A stretch of DNA of 64,000 nt, from positions 124,001 through 188,000 of the forward strand of contig NZ_RSED01000007.1 of NCBI RefSeq assembly GCF_003933735.1, read 5' to 3'. The notes beneath the pieces were generated by a model. That model had not been told where the DNA came from and searched no databases. It was given only the letters and a program-made list of their open reading frames with translations. Below, piece after piece: positions 49,247 through 58,374 of the stretch. Position numbers and translations under genes: made by a program. Every line of letters begins with the position of its first letter. Positions within the stretch are counted from its first letter, which is position 1. The DNA is from Aquabacterium soli. GTDB taxonomy: Bacteria > Pseudomonadota > Gammaproteobacteria > Burkholderiales > Burkholderiaceae_C.

Positions 49247-50283
49247 GCTCTCCTGAATTGGCGGACAAGATCTGTTCGCGCTCCGAGCTCGCCGGGCGCA
49301 TCGCGGCTTTGCCCAAGCCCCTGGTGTTCACCAATGGGGTGTTTGATGTCCTGCACCGTGGGCACGTGCAGTATCTCCATGCTGCGCGTCAATTGGGTGG
49401 CTCACTTGTGCTGGGCCTCAACTCGGACGTGTCCGCACGCCTGCTTGGAAAAGGGCCAGACCGTCCCCTGAACCGTGCCGATGACCGTGCCATGGTGCTG
49501 GCAGCGCTGGCGTCGGTCTCGCTCGTGACCTTTTTTGATGAGCGCACTCCCGTCTCGCTCATCCGGGTCGTCCGCCCGGACGTGTACGTGAAAGGCGGCG
49601 ACTACGACATGGAAAGGCTGGAAGAGACCAAGGTGGTGCGCGAATGGGGCGGTCAAGCGTTGGCCATTCCTTTTGTGGACGGTTATTCGACCACCTCCCT
49701 GGTGCAGCGCATCCGGGCTGGGCGAGTGCTCCGCAAGGCCGCCTTCCTTGATCGCGATGGTGTGATCAACCTGGACCGGGCCTATGTTCACCGCTGGGAA
49801 GACTTCGAGTTCGTGCCTGGCGCAGTCGATGCCATGAGGCGGTTGGCCGAGGCGGGCTACGCGCTGGTGGTGGTGACCAATCAGTCGGGTATCGCCCGAG
49901 GCATGTACACCGAGACCCAGTACCAAACCTTGACCCAGCATCTGCGTGAACACCTGGTTGCACAAGGCGTGCCTTTGGCGGGGGTGTACCACTGTCCGCA
50001 CCATCCGTCGGGCAAGGTGTTCGAGTTCGCGCGAGACTGCGACTGCCGCAAGCCGGCCCCGGGGTTGATCCTTAGAGCGGCTAAGGAGCTTGGGCTGTCG
50101 CTGCCCGATTCTCTGCTGGTGGGCGACAAGCCCTCGGACATTCACGCTGCCCGGGCCGCAGGGGTGGGCAAGGCCTACATTGTCGACTCCGACAACGCCG
50201 AGTCGGGGCAGGATGCCACGGTGGCGGCAGACGGGCATTACCGCGATCTTCAACGTTGCGTGAGCGCAGTGCTCGATGCTTGA
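49243..50283 (+). CDS. Fused heptose-1-phosphate adenylyltransferase and GmhB phosphatase
   Basis: This 346-residue protein joins two heptose-pathway enzymes. Residues 1-160 are the cytidylyltransferase-like half of HldE (RfaE2): VFTNGVFDVLHRGHVQYLH with HxGH at 38-41, NSDVSARLLGKGPDRPLN and YSTTSLVQRIR. Residues 165-346 are a GmhB-type HAD phosphatase: FLDRDGVIN (D170, D172), VVTNQSGIARG, zinc motifs CPHH (C251, H253) and CDC (C266, C268), and LVGDKPSDIHAARAAG. GmhB removes the 7-phosphate before adenylylation. The fusion is in a single frame with no stop between. It is unusual, as the two are normally separate genes. Confidence 0.88.
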   Translation: MSSPELADKICSRSELAGRIAALPKPLVFTNGVFDVLHRGHVQYLHAARQLGGSLVLGLNSDVSARLLGKGPDRPLNRADDRAMVLAALASVSLVTFFDERTPVSLIRVVRPDVYVKGGDYDMERLEETKVVREWGGQALAIPFVDGYSTTSLVQRIRAGRVLRKAAFLDRDGVINLDRAYVHRWEDFEFVPGAVDAMRRLAEAGYALVVVTNQSGIARGMYTETQYQTLTQHLREHLVAQGVPLAGVYHCPHHPSGKVFEFARDCDCRKPAPGLILRAAKELGLSLPDSLLVGDKPSDIHAARAAGVGKAYIVDSDNAESGQDATVAADGHYRDLQRCVSAVLDA

Positions 50284-51362
50284 AGGCGTCGCCGGTAGAT
50301 GGAAAGGTTGCCGTTGACCATCGCGTCGATCGAGAAGTGCTGTTCTACCCAGGCCCGCCCGGCGCCACCGTAGCGCGCGCGCAACTCTGCATCGCCCAGC
50401 AGGTGCTGGAGGTGTTTGTCAAGCGCCGCCACATCTCCGGGTGTGATCAGTTCACCATTCAGTCCGGGCTGGACGATCTCCGGGATGCCTCCGGCACGCC
50501 CTGCAACCAGCGGCACGCCGCACGCCGCTGCCTGCAGCAGTGAGACTCCAAGCCCTTCCATGAAAGCCGGGTGAGCGACGATGTCCAGGCAAGGCAGCAC
50601 CTTGTCGAGGTCGCTGCGGAAGCCTGGGCACTGGACTCTGCCACGCAATGTCTCCGAGGCGTTGATGCGTTGGACTACGCCATCGCGCAGGGGGCCTTGG
50701 CCTAAAAGCAGCACATGGGCCTGGGGATACGCAGCCAGTACATGCGGAAGCGCCGCCAGCAGGGTGTCATGCCCTTTGCGCTGAATAAACTGGGCCACCA
50801 TGCCGATGGTCAAAGCGTTATCAGGCAGGCTGAAGGTCTGCTGGAACCAGGCCAGATCGTGGCGACCTGGCTTGTATTGTTGGGTGTCCACCGCGCTGGG
50901 CACGCAGTGGACCTTCGCTGGCGGAACCCCTTCAGACAGCAGCACCTGCTGAATGCCCTGGGAGATGCAGATCACCTCATCGTGCAGGCGGTACTTGAGC
51001 TTGGCAAGCCACGGTGGTTCGGGGTTGTCGACGCGGCGACTGAGGACAACGGGGGTTTTCTCGAGCCGCCCAGCTACAGCGCCCCAGATGTCGCTTCCCC
51101 GCCGGCTATGCAGGTGGACCAGGTCAGGTTGCTCTTCCCGAATCAGCGCGCGAAGCCTTCCCACCAATCCGATGTCCGCATCGCCCTTCATGGGCATGGT
51201 GACGACGCCGGCATGAGCTGCAGCCTCCTGGGCGATGGCACTGCCCTCTGGACAGGCCAGGATGCATTCCACGCCAGCTGTCTTGAGTCCTCGGAGCAGG
51301 AACACCACCTGCAGTGCGCCTCCATAGAGATGCATGCCGGCTTCAACGTGTAGGACCTTCAT
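50250..51362 (-). CDS. GT4 glycosyltransferase
   Basis: This 370-residue GT4 enzyme opens MKVLHVEAGMHLYGGALQVV, has the hinge VHCVPSAVDTQQY, then IGMVAQFIQRKGHDTLLAAL and the EX7E-type EGLGVSLLQAAACGVPLVAG. It is likely an LPS core glycosyltransferase. I chose ATG 51362, which overlaps the stop of the GT9 gene upstream (ATGA). Its last 34 bases overlap the tail of the convergent fused heptose gene, so the two transcripts collide. Confidence 0.88.
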   Translation of the reverse strand: MKVLHVEAGMHLYGGALQVVFLLRGLKTAGVECILACPEGSAIAQEAAAHAGVVTMPMKGDADIGLVGRLRALIREEQPDLVHLHSRRGSDIWGAVAGRLEKTPVVLSRRVDNPEPPWLAKLKYRLHDEVICISQGIQQVLLSEGVPPAKVHCVPSAVDTQQYKPGRHDLAWFQQTFSLPDNALTIGMVAQFIQRKGHDTLLAALPHVLAAYPQAHVLLLGQGPLRDGVVQRINASETLRGRVQCPGFRSDLDKVLPCLDIVAHPAFMEGLGVSLLQAAACGVPLVAGRAGGIPEIVQPGLNGELITPGDVAALDKHLQHLLGDAELRARYGGAGRAWVEQHFSIDAMVNGNLSIYRRRLQASSTALTQR

Positions 51363-52435
51363 GGACCTTCCTTGGTGTTGCGTATGAGGTCCAGGGCCGT
51401 GTTGAGTACGCGTTCGACCGTGAACTGGCGCATGCAATCGAAGCGGCCGTTGCAGGTTGGATTGCGTCGGCATGGTGAACAGGACAGTCCGTCATACATC
51501 ACACGCGTGCTGGGCTGGCCGGACGAGAGGTAAGGGCGCGTAGAGCCGAACAGCGCGACTGTGGGAATGCCCAGGGCTGAGCCCATGTGGGTGAGGCCAG
51601 TGTCGACCCCTATCAGCAGTTGGCCTTCTGCGATAGCTGCGGTGCTCTCGTCAAGTTTCAGTGCGCCGGCCATATTGAGCGTTTGCGGGTGGGCCTGCGC
51701 GATGCGTTCGGCGGCGGCCTTGTCTGCCGGGCCTCCAAGAATGACGGGTTGCCATCCATGTTCGTACAGGGCTCGGGACAGGTCGACCCAGCGGTCTTCG
51801 AACCAGTGCTTTTGCGGGCGTGTGGTGAAGGGGCATAGCATCACCATTGGGCGCGTAGCGCTGTCGCGGGAACGAGCTTCGGCCAGCGCCTGCCGCATCC
51901 TGGACCTGGGCTTCTCACCGATGGCCAGGTCGGGTTTGAAGTCTTCATCGCGTGCGCCCAGGTAACTTGCCAGGAAGCGATATTCCGAACCCATGCGCGT
52001 GTCCTGGCCTGCGGGGGGCTTGATGCGCTCGTGTACCAGCAGGTGGCCGCCTTCGCGTCCGATGATGCTGATGCGGCGTGGCGCCCCGCTCCACCATGCA
52101 CAAAGGCTGCTCTTGAGCAGCCCCTGCGTGTCCAGGGCCAGATCAAAACGGTGTTCGCGCAGTTGGCGCCGAAAGGCCTTCACCTCCTGCCACAGTGTGC
52201 GGAGCTGTCGGGCTTTCCACAGCGACTTCCAGCGTTCCTTGGGAAGCAGGATGATGCCCTTGAGATCCGGGTTGTGCGTCAGCAGGGGAACGCCGGGGCC
52301 TTCGTTGAGCCAAAAGAGGGCTGCGTGGGGGTAGCGGGCCCGCAGCGCGGGGATCAGGCCCGAAGCCATCACCACGTCTCCGAGGGCTGATAGCCGGATG
52401 ATCAGGATGCGTTGTGGATCGCGGGATGTCATCAC
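51359..52435 (-). CDS. ADP-heptose--LPS heptosyltransferase (GT9)
   Basis: This 358-residue GT9 protein looks like a WaaC/WaaF-type heptosyltransferase that adds heptose to the LPS inner core. ILIIRLSALGDVVMASGLIPALR is the acceptor-domain opening. VMLCPFTTRPQKHWFEDRW carries the K-W motif, and LLIGVDTGLTHMGSALGIPTVALFGST the D-TGLxHxxxA motif. A short Cys-containing tail (CSPCRRNPTCNGRFDC) is common in WaaF relatives. It lies between two GT4 genes on the - strand, with four-base overlaps at both ends. Confidence 0.9.
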   Translation of the reverse strand: MMTSRDPQRILIIRLSALGDVVMASGLIPALRARYPHAALFWLNEGPGVPLLTHNPDLKGIILLPKERWKSLWKARQLRTLWQEVKAFRRQLREHRFDLALDTQGLLKSSLCAWWSGAPRRISIIGREGGHLLVHERIKPPAGQDTRMGSEYRFLASYLGARDEDFKPDLAIGEKPRSRMRQALAEARSRDSATRPMVMLCPFTTRPQKHWFEDRWVDLSRALYEHGWQPVILGGPADKAAAERIAQAHPQTLNMAGALKLDESTAAIAEGQLLIGVDTGLTHMGSALGIPTVALFGSTRPYLSSGQPSTRVMYDGLSCSPCRRNPTCNGRFDCMRQFTVERVLNTALDLIRNTKEGP

Positions 52436-53532
52436 GGGATTTGCCTGGTGCCTGGTATGGTCCGGGCCCGTTCATAGGTTTGCAGGGTGCCGGCCAGCAT
52501 TGCCTCAACCGTGAATTGTCGAAGGTAGTGTTGGCGGCCTTGGCGGCCCAAAGTCTGTCGATTGGATGGCTGGTCGATGAGCTGCGCCAGGGACTGCGTC
52601 AGGATGTCAGGCCGATCCGGTGGGACCAGCAGGCCGGTGTGCTGGTCGACGACGACTTCCGGAACACCGCCGACAGCCGTGGCCACTATCGGGAGACCTG
52701 CGGCTGATGCTTCGACCAGCGACAGTCCCAGGGCCTCACGGCGAGAGCCCGAGACATAGAGATCGAAAGCGCACAGCAGGCGTGGCACGTCTTGCCGGTA
52801 GCCGAGGAAATGCACTCGGTGCGCCAAGCCTTCAGTCTGCGCCAGCGCCTTGACCTCCTGGCCGAAGCTGGTCTGCGGGTCACCGATGAAGTAGAGGTGC
52901 ACATGCTCCGGCAGTCCGCCCAGCGCGCGCAGCACAAGATCTTGCCCCTTGTCGCGCACGAAGCGTCCCACCAGCACCAGGGCAAGATGACTAGGTGGGA
53001 TGAGCAGTTCGGCGCGCCGTGCTTGTCGCTCGGCTGGCGGTACGTCCGGCATGCCGTTGTGGACGACGTCGATCAGCGCATCCGCATGGCCTCTTGCCAG
53101 CATATGGTTTTTCACGGCCTGGGAAACCGCGATGATGCGCCGGCATCGCCCCATGTGCTTGTAGGCCGTGGTGGCGTGGGCGGTACACACAGGGGCAGCG
53201 CTTGCCCATGCCTGGGCGGCCCAACCCGCGTAGTATGCGCCGCGAATCAGGTGTCCATGAACGATGTCCGGCCGCTCTGCACGGACCCAGCGCCTCAGTC
53301 GCCAGTGCGATACCAAGTCATAGAGGCCCCTCATGCGCAATGGAAGCACCGTCAGGCCGACTTGTGATGCATTTCTCTCCAACCAGGAACCCTCAGGACA
53401 TGCCAGGGATACCTCATGGCCGGACTGATGTAGGGCGCGGCTTAGCACCAGGGCATGGTTTTCTGCGCCACCGTAGCCCTGACTGTGCAATATCTGCACT
53501 ATGCGCACAGTGGCGCTCCTGGTGTCGTGCAA
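52432..53532 (-). CDS. GT4 glycosyltransferase
   Basis: This 366-residue GT4 enzyme has IVQILHSQGYGGAENHALVLSR (the GGAE motif), the hinge IDVVHNGMPDVP, LALVLVGRFVRDKGQDL and the nucleotide-sugar motif REALGLSLVEASAAGLPIVAT with the EX7E pair. It is the first gene of a three-gene - strand LPS set that ends at 50250. Its ATG lies 172 bases from the divergent UDP-glucose dehydrogenase gene. Confidence 0.88.
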   Translation of the reverse strand: MHDTRSATVRIVQILHSQGYGGAENHALVLSRALHQSGHEVSLACPEGSWLERNASQVGLTVLPLRMRGLYDLVSHWRLRRWVRAERPDIVHGHLIRGAYYAGWAAQAWASAAPVCTAHATTAYKHMGRCRRIIAVSQAVKNHMLARGHADALIDVVHNGMPDVPPAERQARRAELLIPPSHLALVLVGRFVRDKGQDLVLRALGGLPEHVHLYFIGDPQTSFGQEVKALAQTEGLAHRVHFLGYRQDVPRLLCAFDLYVSGSRREALGLSLVEASAAGLPIVATAVGGVPEVVVDQHTGLLVPPDRPDILTQSLAQLIDQPSNRQTLGRQGRQHYLRQFTVEAMLAGTLQTYERARTIPGTRQIP

Positions 53533-53704
53533 TCCGACTCGGTGAGCAGACCGCTGTGCAGGGGCATGGAAGCCATGGGCGCGCGTGTTCTGAAGGGGCA
53601 GGTGGCAGAGGGCATATTAGAAGCTCGGGCGGGTGCTATTGTCCATGCATTGCACTCAAGCAGGCGCACAATCACGCTCTGCTGCTATTAAACGATCCTC
53701 TCGT

Positions 53705-55036
53705 ATGAAAGTCTCCGTCATCGGCACCGGCTACGTCGGCCTGGTCACTGGCGCCTGTCTCGCCGAAATGGGCAACGATGTCCTGTGCCTGGATGTCGAC
53801 CCGAACAAGATCCGCATCCTGGAAGAAGGCGGTATCCCCATCCACGAGCCTGGCCTGGACGCCGTGGTGGCGCGCAACGTCAAGGCCGGCCGCCTGGCCT
53901 TCACCACCGACATCGCCCGCTCGGTGGCGCACGGCACCTTACAGTTCATCGCCGTGGGCACGCCCCCTGATGAAGACGGCTCGGCCGATCTGCAGTACGT
54001 GCTGGCCGCGGCCCGCAACATCGGCCGCCTGATGTCCGACTACAAGGTGGTGGTCGACAAGAGCACGGTGCCCGTGGGCACGGCCGACAAGGTGCGTGCG
54101 GCCATCGCCGATGAACTGGCCCAGCGCGGCAGCGATGCGCGCTTCGCGGTGGTGTCCAACCCCGAGTTCCTGAAAGAGGGCGCGGCGGTTGACGACTTCA
54201 TGCGGCCGGATCGCATCATCGTGGGTGCTGAGGACGAGCAGGCCATCCTGCTGATGCGTGCGCTGTACGCGCCCTTCAACCGCAACCACGACAAGGTGCA
54301 CGTGATGGACGTGCGCAGCGCCGAGCTGACCAAGTACGCGGCCAATGCCATGCTGGCCACGCGCATCAGCTTCATGAACGAGCTGGCGCTGCTGGCCGAG
54401 AAGATGGGCGCCGACATCGAGCAGGTGCGCCAGGGCATCGGCTCGGATCCGCGCATCGGCTACCACTTCCTGTACGCCGGTTGCGGCTACGGCGGCAGCT
54501 GCTTCCCGAAGGATGTGAAGGCCCTGATCCAGACGGCCGCGCAGAACGGCCAGCAGCTCAAGGTGCTGCAGGCGGTCGAAGACGCGAACGATGCGCAGAA
54601 GCTGGTGCTGGTCGACAAGATCGTGCGCCGCTTCGGTGAAGACCTGTCGGGCAAGCGCTTCGCGGTGTGGGGCCTGGCGTTCAAGCCCAACACCGACGAC
54701 ATGCGTGAGGCCACCAGCCGTGTGGTGCTGGCCGAGCTGTTCAAGCGAGGTGCCAGTGTGACGGCCTACGACCCGGTGGCGATGGATGAAGCGCGCCGCA
54801 TCTTCGGTGACGAGCCCCGCCTGACCTACGCCGACAGCCCCTCGGGCGCGCTGGACGGTGCCGATGCGCTGGTGATCGTGACCGAGTGGAAGGAGTTCCG
54901 CAGCCCCGATTTCGAGCGCATCAAGGCTTCGCTCAAGACGCCGGTGGTGTTCGACGGGCGCAACCTGTATGAGCCATCACTGGTGCAATCGTTCGGACTG
55001 GATTACCAGGCCATCGGACGGGGCGCGGCGGCTTGA
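53705..55036 (+). CDS. UDP-glucose 6-dehydrogenase
   Basis: This enzyme oxidises UDP-glucose to UDP-glucuronate with two NAD+. The 443 residues start at ATG 53705 with the NAD-binding [47 protein letters not shown] and the catalytic cysteine C266 in YGGSCFPKD are intact, and the C-terminal UDP-binding [16 protein letters not shown] is present. It precedes an epimerase that probably acts on its product. UDP-glucuronate or UDP-galacturonate would feed the surface polysaccharide clusters. Confidence 0.95.
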   Translation: MKVSVIGTGYVGLVTGACLAEMGNDVLCLDVDPNKIRILEEGGIPIHEPGLDAVVARNVKAGRLAFTTDIARSVAHGTLQFIAVGTPPDEDGSADLQYVLAAARNIGRLMSDYKVVVDKSTVPVGTADKVRAAIADELAQRGSDARFAVVSNPEFLKEGAAVDDFMRPDRIIVGAEDEQAILLMRALYAPFNRNHDKVHVMDVRSAELTKYAANAMLATRISFMNELALLAEKMGADIEQVRQGIGSDPRIGYHFLYAGCGYGGSCFPKDVKALIQTAAQNGQQLKVLQAVEDANDAQKLVLVDKIVRRFGEDLSGKRFAVWGLAFKPNTDDMREATSRVVLAELFKRGASVTAYDPVAMDEARRIFGDEPRLTYADSPSGALDGADALVIVTEWKEFRSPDFERIKASLKTPVVFDGRNLYEPSLVQSFGLDYQAIGRGAAA

Positions 55037-55049
55037 CCGTGGTGGTGGC

Positions 55050-56066
55050 ATGAAAGTCCTGCTGACAGGCGCGGCCGGCTTCATCGGCATGCACACCGCG
55101 CTGGCGCTGCTGGCGCGTGGCGATGAGGTGGTCGGCATCGACAACCTCAACGATTACTACGATCCGCAGCTCAAGCGCGATCGCCTGGCCCACATTGAGC
55201 AGCAGCGGCCGGGCGCACCGTTCCGGTTCGAGCCGCTGGATGTGGCCGACCAGGCGGGTATGGCGGCGTTGTTCGAGCGCGAGCGTTTCGACCGCGTGGT
55301 GCACCTGGCCGCGCAGGCGGGTGTGCGCTATTCGCTGCAAAACCCGCAGGCCTATGCGCAGTCCAACCTGGTGGGCTTCCTGAACGTGCTGGAGGGCTGC
55401 CGCCACCATGGTGTGGCGCACCTGGTGTATGCCAGCAGTTCCAGCGTGTACGGTGGCAATCAGAAGATGCCCTTTGCCGAGGGCGACCGGGTGGACCACC
55501 CCGTGAGCCTGTACGCGGCCACCAAGAAGGCCAACGAGCTGATGGCGCACACCTACAGCCACCTGTACGGCCTGCCGACCACGGGGCTGCGCTTCTTCAC
55601 GGTGTACGGGCCCTGGGGCCGGCCGGACATGGCGCCCATGCTGTTCGCGCGGGCCATCCTGGCCGGCGAGCCGATCAAGGTGTTCAACCATGGCCAGATG
55701 CGGCGTGATTTCACCTACATCGACGACATCGTCGCGGGCGTGGTGGCCACGCTGGACCGCGTGCCTGGCCCTGACGGCAGTTTCGACCGGCAGGATCCGA
55801 CGCCGGCCTCGTCATGGGCCCCATACCGCGTCTTCAACATCGGCCACAGCGAGCCGGTGGCCTTGATGGATTTCATCGGGGCGCTGGAAAGCGCCTTGGG
55901 CCGTGAGGCGGTGAAGGATCTGCAGCCCATGCAGCCGGGCGACGTGGTCGCCACCTATGCGGACACGGCGCGGCTGGAAGACTGGACCGGGGTGCAGCCA
56001 GCCGTGTCCATCGACGATGGCGTGGCGCGCTTCGTGGCCTGGTACCGGGCCTACTTCAAGGCCTGA
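55050..56066 (+). CDS. UDP-glucuronate 4-epimerase-type NAD-dependent epimerase
   Basis: This extended SDR enzyme of 338 residues probably converts UDP-glucuronate to UDP-galacturonate. The NAD motif GAAGFIG is at 7-13. YASSSSVYGGNQKMPF precedes the YAATKKANELMAH catalytic pair (YxxxK). GLRFFTVYGPWGRPDMAP is the hallmark segment of the GAE/CapI group, and YIDDIVAGV follows. It starts at ATG 55050, 13 bases after the dehydrogenase stop, so both should be co-transcribed. It ends convergent with a histidine kinase gene, overlapping it by 11 bases. Confidence 0.92.
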   Translation: MKVLLTGAAGFIGMHTALALLARGDEVVGIDNLNDYYDPQLKRDRLAHIEQQRPGAPFRFEPLDVADQAGMAALFERERFDRVVHLAAQAGVRYSLQNPQAYAQSNLVGFLNVLEGCRHHGVAHLVYASSSSVYGGNQKMPFAEGDRVDHPVSLYAATKKANELMAHTYSHLYGLPTTGLRFFTVYGPWGRPDMAPMLFARAILAGEPIKVFNHGQMRRDFTYIDDIVAGVVATLDRVPGPDGSFDRQDPTPASSWAPYRVFNIGHSEPVALMDFIGALESALGREAVKDLQPMQPGDVVATYADTARLEDWTGVQPAVSIDDGVARFVAWYRAYFKA

Positions 56067-57579
56067 TGTTCCGGCCTGCCAGCGGCAGGCGGATCACAAA
56101 GCGGCTGCCGCCGCCCTCGCGCGCTTCGCAGCGCACCTCGCCGCCATGTCGCTGGGCGATCTGGGCCACCAGGCTCAGGCCCAGGCCCACGCCACCGGCA
56201 TGCTCGGCATGGCCGGGCATGCGGTAGAAAGGCTCGAAGATGCGTTCGCACTGCTCTGCGGGCACGCCAGGGCCGCGGTCTTCGACCAGGATGTCCAGGT
56301 GCTGGTTCTGCGCCATGCGCAGCCTGACCTCCACTGCAGCGGGTGTGTTGCCCGTGTGGCCGTAGCGCCGCGCGTTTTCCAGCAGGTTGCGCACGGCGCG
56401 GCGCAGCAGGCGCTCGTCGGCGCGCAATGGCGTGCTGGCGAGGCCTGGGGGCAGATGCTCTGTGTCGACTTCGGCGCCCACGCGGCCAGCCTCCTCGATC
56501 AGCAAGCCCAGCACGTCCACGGGCTGCAGGTCCAGCGTGGGACGGGCATCCAGGCGGCTGGCCAGCAGCACTTCTTCGACCAGGTCATTGAGTTCATGGA
56601 TGTCCTGGTTGATCTCTGCCTTCAGGCGGGTGGCATGCTCGGGCGGGACGTCGCCCAGCATCGAGATGGCCATTTTCATGCGCGCCAGCGGTGAGCGCAG
56701 CTCGTGGCTGGCGTTGGCCAGCAGGCTGCGGTGGGCCGTGACCAGCTCTTCGATGCGCTGCGCGGCCTGGTTGAAGCTGCGGGCCACATCGGCCACCTCG
56801 TCCTTGCCTTCCACCTCGACGCGGTGCTGCAGCTGCCCCTCGCCGAAGCGCTCCACGCCGTGGCGCAACTGCTTGAGGCGGCGGGTGAGCCGGTTGGCCA
56901 CGGGCCAGGCGCCCACGGCCACTGCGATGAACACCATCACCAGCACGATCGCCAGTTCAGGCACGCCGCCAGCCCAGCCGGCGGGGAGGATGACACCCAG
57001 CGGAGACAGCCAGGGCTCGTTGGGCGCGAAGGGCGGCGGGCCGTTCGGCGGGCCGCTGTTTGGGCGCGGAAAGGGGCCATTGGGATTGCCGGGCCCCCCA
57101 CCTGGGCCCTCGCGGCCGTTGAAGCCAGCACCGGGGCCTGGCCCATTCATGCGCATGCGGCCGCCCATGAAGGGCCCCGGCCGCAGGATCCACAGTACGC
57201 GCCCATCGGTCAGCTTGGTGCTCTGCAGGTGGGTCGCAAGTTCTGGGCGGCGCTCCAGCCGTTCCTCCAGCAGGGCGGAGGTGGCGATGCGCTGGCCCTG
57301 GGCGTTGTCCAGCGCCAGGGGGATGCGCAGGCGTTTCGCCCAGTCGAGCAGCGCCTCGCGCTGCTGGGCCTCCGGGGTGTCGATGCCGGGCAGGCTCTTT
57401 TCGATCAGCTCGCCCCAGGCGGCGTCCCGGTCGACCTCGTTGTTCTGCTGGGACTGCTGGCTCTGGAAGCGCTCGAGTTCGCGCTCGAGGTTGCGTTTGG
57501 CCAGCCACCCCGTGAGCAGCGCAAACAGCAGCAGGACCGTGACGACTGCCAGGTAGATCCGCAGCGCCAGGGTTCTCAT
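56056..57579 (-). CDS. Sensor histidine kinase (CpxA/RstB-like) with Gly/Pro-rich periplasmic domain
   Basis: This 507-residue kinase has a first membrane segment (about 7-27), a periplasmic domain (28-200), a second membrane segment (about 207-228) and a HAMP region. It then has the HisKA motif ANASHELRSPLARMK (H292) and an ATPase domain (NLLENARRYG, DRGPGVP, GGVGLGLSLV). Residues 135-188 are very rich in Gly, Pro and Asn (GPGPGAGFNGREGPGG), an odd low-complexity tract inside the sensor domain. Its start overlaps the regulator stop by four bases. Envelope stress is the likely signal, from its Spy-like neighbour. Confidence 0.92.
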   Translation of the reverse strand: MRTLALRIYLAVVTVLLLFALLTGWLAKRNLERELERFQSQQSQQNNEVDRDAAWGELIEKSLPGIDTPEAQQREALLDWAKRLRIPLALDNAQGQRIATSALLEERLERRPELATHLQSTKLTDGRVLWILRPGPFMGGRMRMNGPGPGAGFNGREGPGGGPGNPNGPFPRPNSGPPNGPPPFAPNEPWLSPLGVILPAGWAGGVPELAIVLVMVFIAVAVGAWPVANRLTRRLKQLRHGVERFGEGQLQHRVEVEGKDEVADVARSFNQAAQRIEELVTAHRSLLANASHELRSPLARMKMAISMLGDVPPEHATRLKAEINQDIHELNDLVEEVLLASRLDARPTLDLQPVDVLGLLIEEAGRVGAEVDTEHLPPGLASTPLRADERLLRRAVRNLLENARRYGHTGNTPAAVEVRLRMAQNQHLDILVEDRGPGVPAEQCERIFEPFYRMPGHAEHAGGVGLGLSLVAQIAQRHGGEVRCEAREGGGSRFVIRLPLAGRNIRP

Positions 57580-58289
57580 TCAGCGTCTTGCTTCTTCGCG
57601 AACACGTAGCCCACACCGCGCACGGTGAGGATGCGCTGGGGGTTCTTCGGGTCTTGCTCGATGGCCGCGCGGATGCGCGAGATGTGCACGTCGATGGAGC
57701 GGTCGAAGGCGTCCAGCGGGTGCCCCTTGAGCGAATCCATGATCTGGTCGCGGCTGAGCACGCGGCCCGGGTGGCGGGCCAGCACAGTGAGCAGGTCGAA
57801 CTGATAGGAGGTGAGATCGCAGGGCTGGTTGTCCAGGCGCACCTGGCGCAGACCGTTGTCGATCTCCAGCCGGCCGAAGCGCCAGACATCGTCGTCGGCC
57901 TGGGCGGTGGCGGTGCGGCGCAGCAGGGCGCGCACGCGGGCCAGCAGCTCGCGTGGCTCGAAGGGCTTGGGCAGGTAGTCGTCGGCGCCAATCTCCAGGC
58001 CGACGATGCGGTCGGTGGGCTCGCCGCGGGCGCTGAGCATCAGCAGGGGCATGGCGCGCGTGCGCGGCGATGAGCGCAGCTCACGGCACAGGTCCAGGCC
58101 GTCGCCGTCGGGCAGCATGAGGTCGAGCACCAGCGCGTCACAGGCCTGGCGGGCGAGCAGTTCGCGGCCGGCACCCAGGCTGGGGGCGGTCGACACGTGG
58201 TAGCCGTGGCTGCGCAGGTAGTCGCCGACCATGGCACTGAGCCGCAGGTCGTCGTCGATCATCAGGATGTGTTCGCTCATGTCCATCAT
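57576..58289 (-). CDS. OmpR-family response regulator
   Basis: This 237-residue regulator has a receiver domain with the acidic pair IDDD (12-14), phosphoacceptor D56 in LVLDLMLPDGDG and lysine in DDYLPKPFEPREL. A winged-helix DNA-binding domain follows (FDLLTVLARHPGRVLSRDQIMDSLKG, with VDVHISRIRAAI as the recognition-helix region). It partners the histidine kinase downstream, with a four-base overlap. I use the first ATG at 58289, which has a GGAG site upstream; an ATG at 58280 is an alternative. Confidence 0.94.
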   Translation of the reverse strand: MMDMSEHILMIDDDLRLSAMVGDYLRSHGYHVSTAPSLGAGRELLARQACDALVLDLMLPDGDGLDLCRELRSSPRTRAMPLLMLSARGEPTDRIVGLEIGADDYLPKPFEPRELLARVRALLRRTATAQADDDVWRFGRLEIDNGLRQVRLDNQPCDLTSYQFDLLTVLARHPGRVLSRDQIMDSLKGHPLDAFDRSIDVHISRIRAAIEQDPKNPQRILTVRGVGYVFAKKQDAE

Positions 58290-58340
58290 TGTGGCGTTCT
58301 CCGGCGGCCGTGCTCAAGTAGGGTCTGTTCGGCGAAAGCC

Positions 58341-58366
58341 CCCGGCTGCCGGGGCCGGCAGCCGGG
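58341..58366 (-). terminator. Strong hairpin between the Spy-like gene and the regulator
   Basis: Arms CCCGGCTGCCGG (58341-58352) and CCGGCAGCCGGG (58355-58366) are perfectly complementary over 12 bases, 9 bases after the Spy-like stop (58375) on the - strand. The sequence after it on that strand (GGCTTTCG) has only three Ts, so termination may be partial. This would let the periplasmic protein be made in excess over the regulator and kinase. Confidence 0.5.
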
Positions 58367-58374
58367 AGGCTCGC

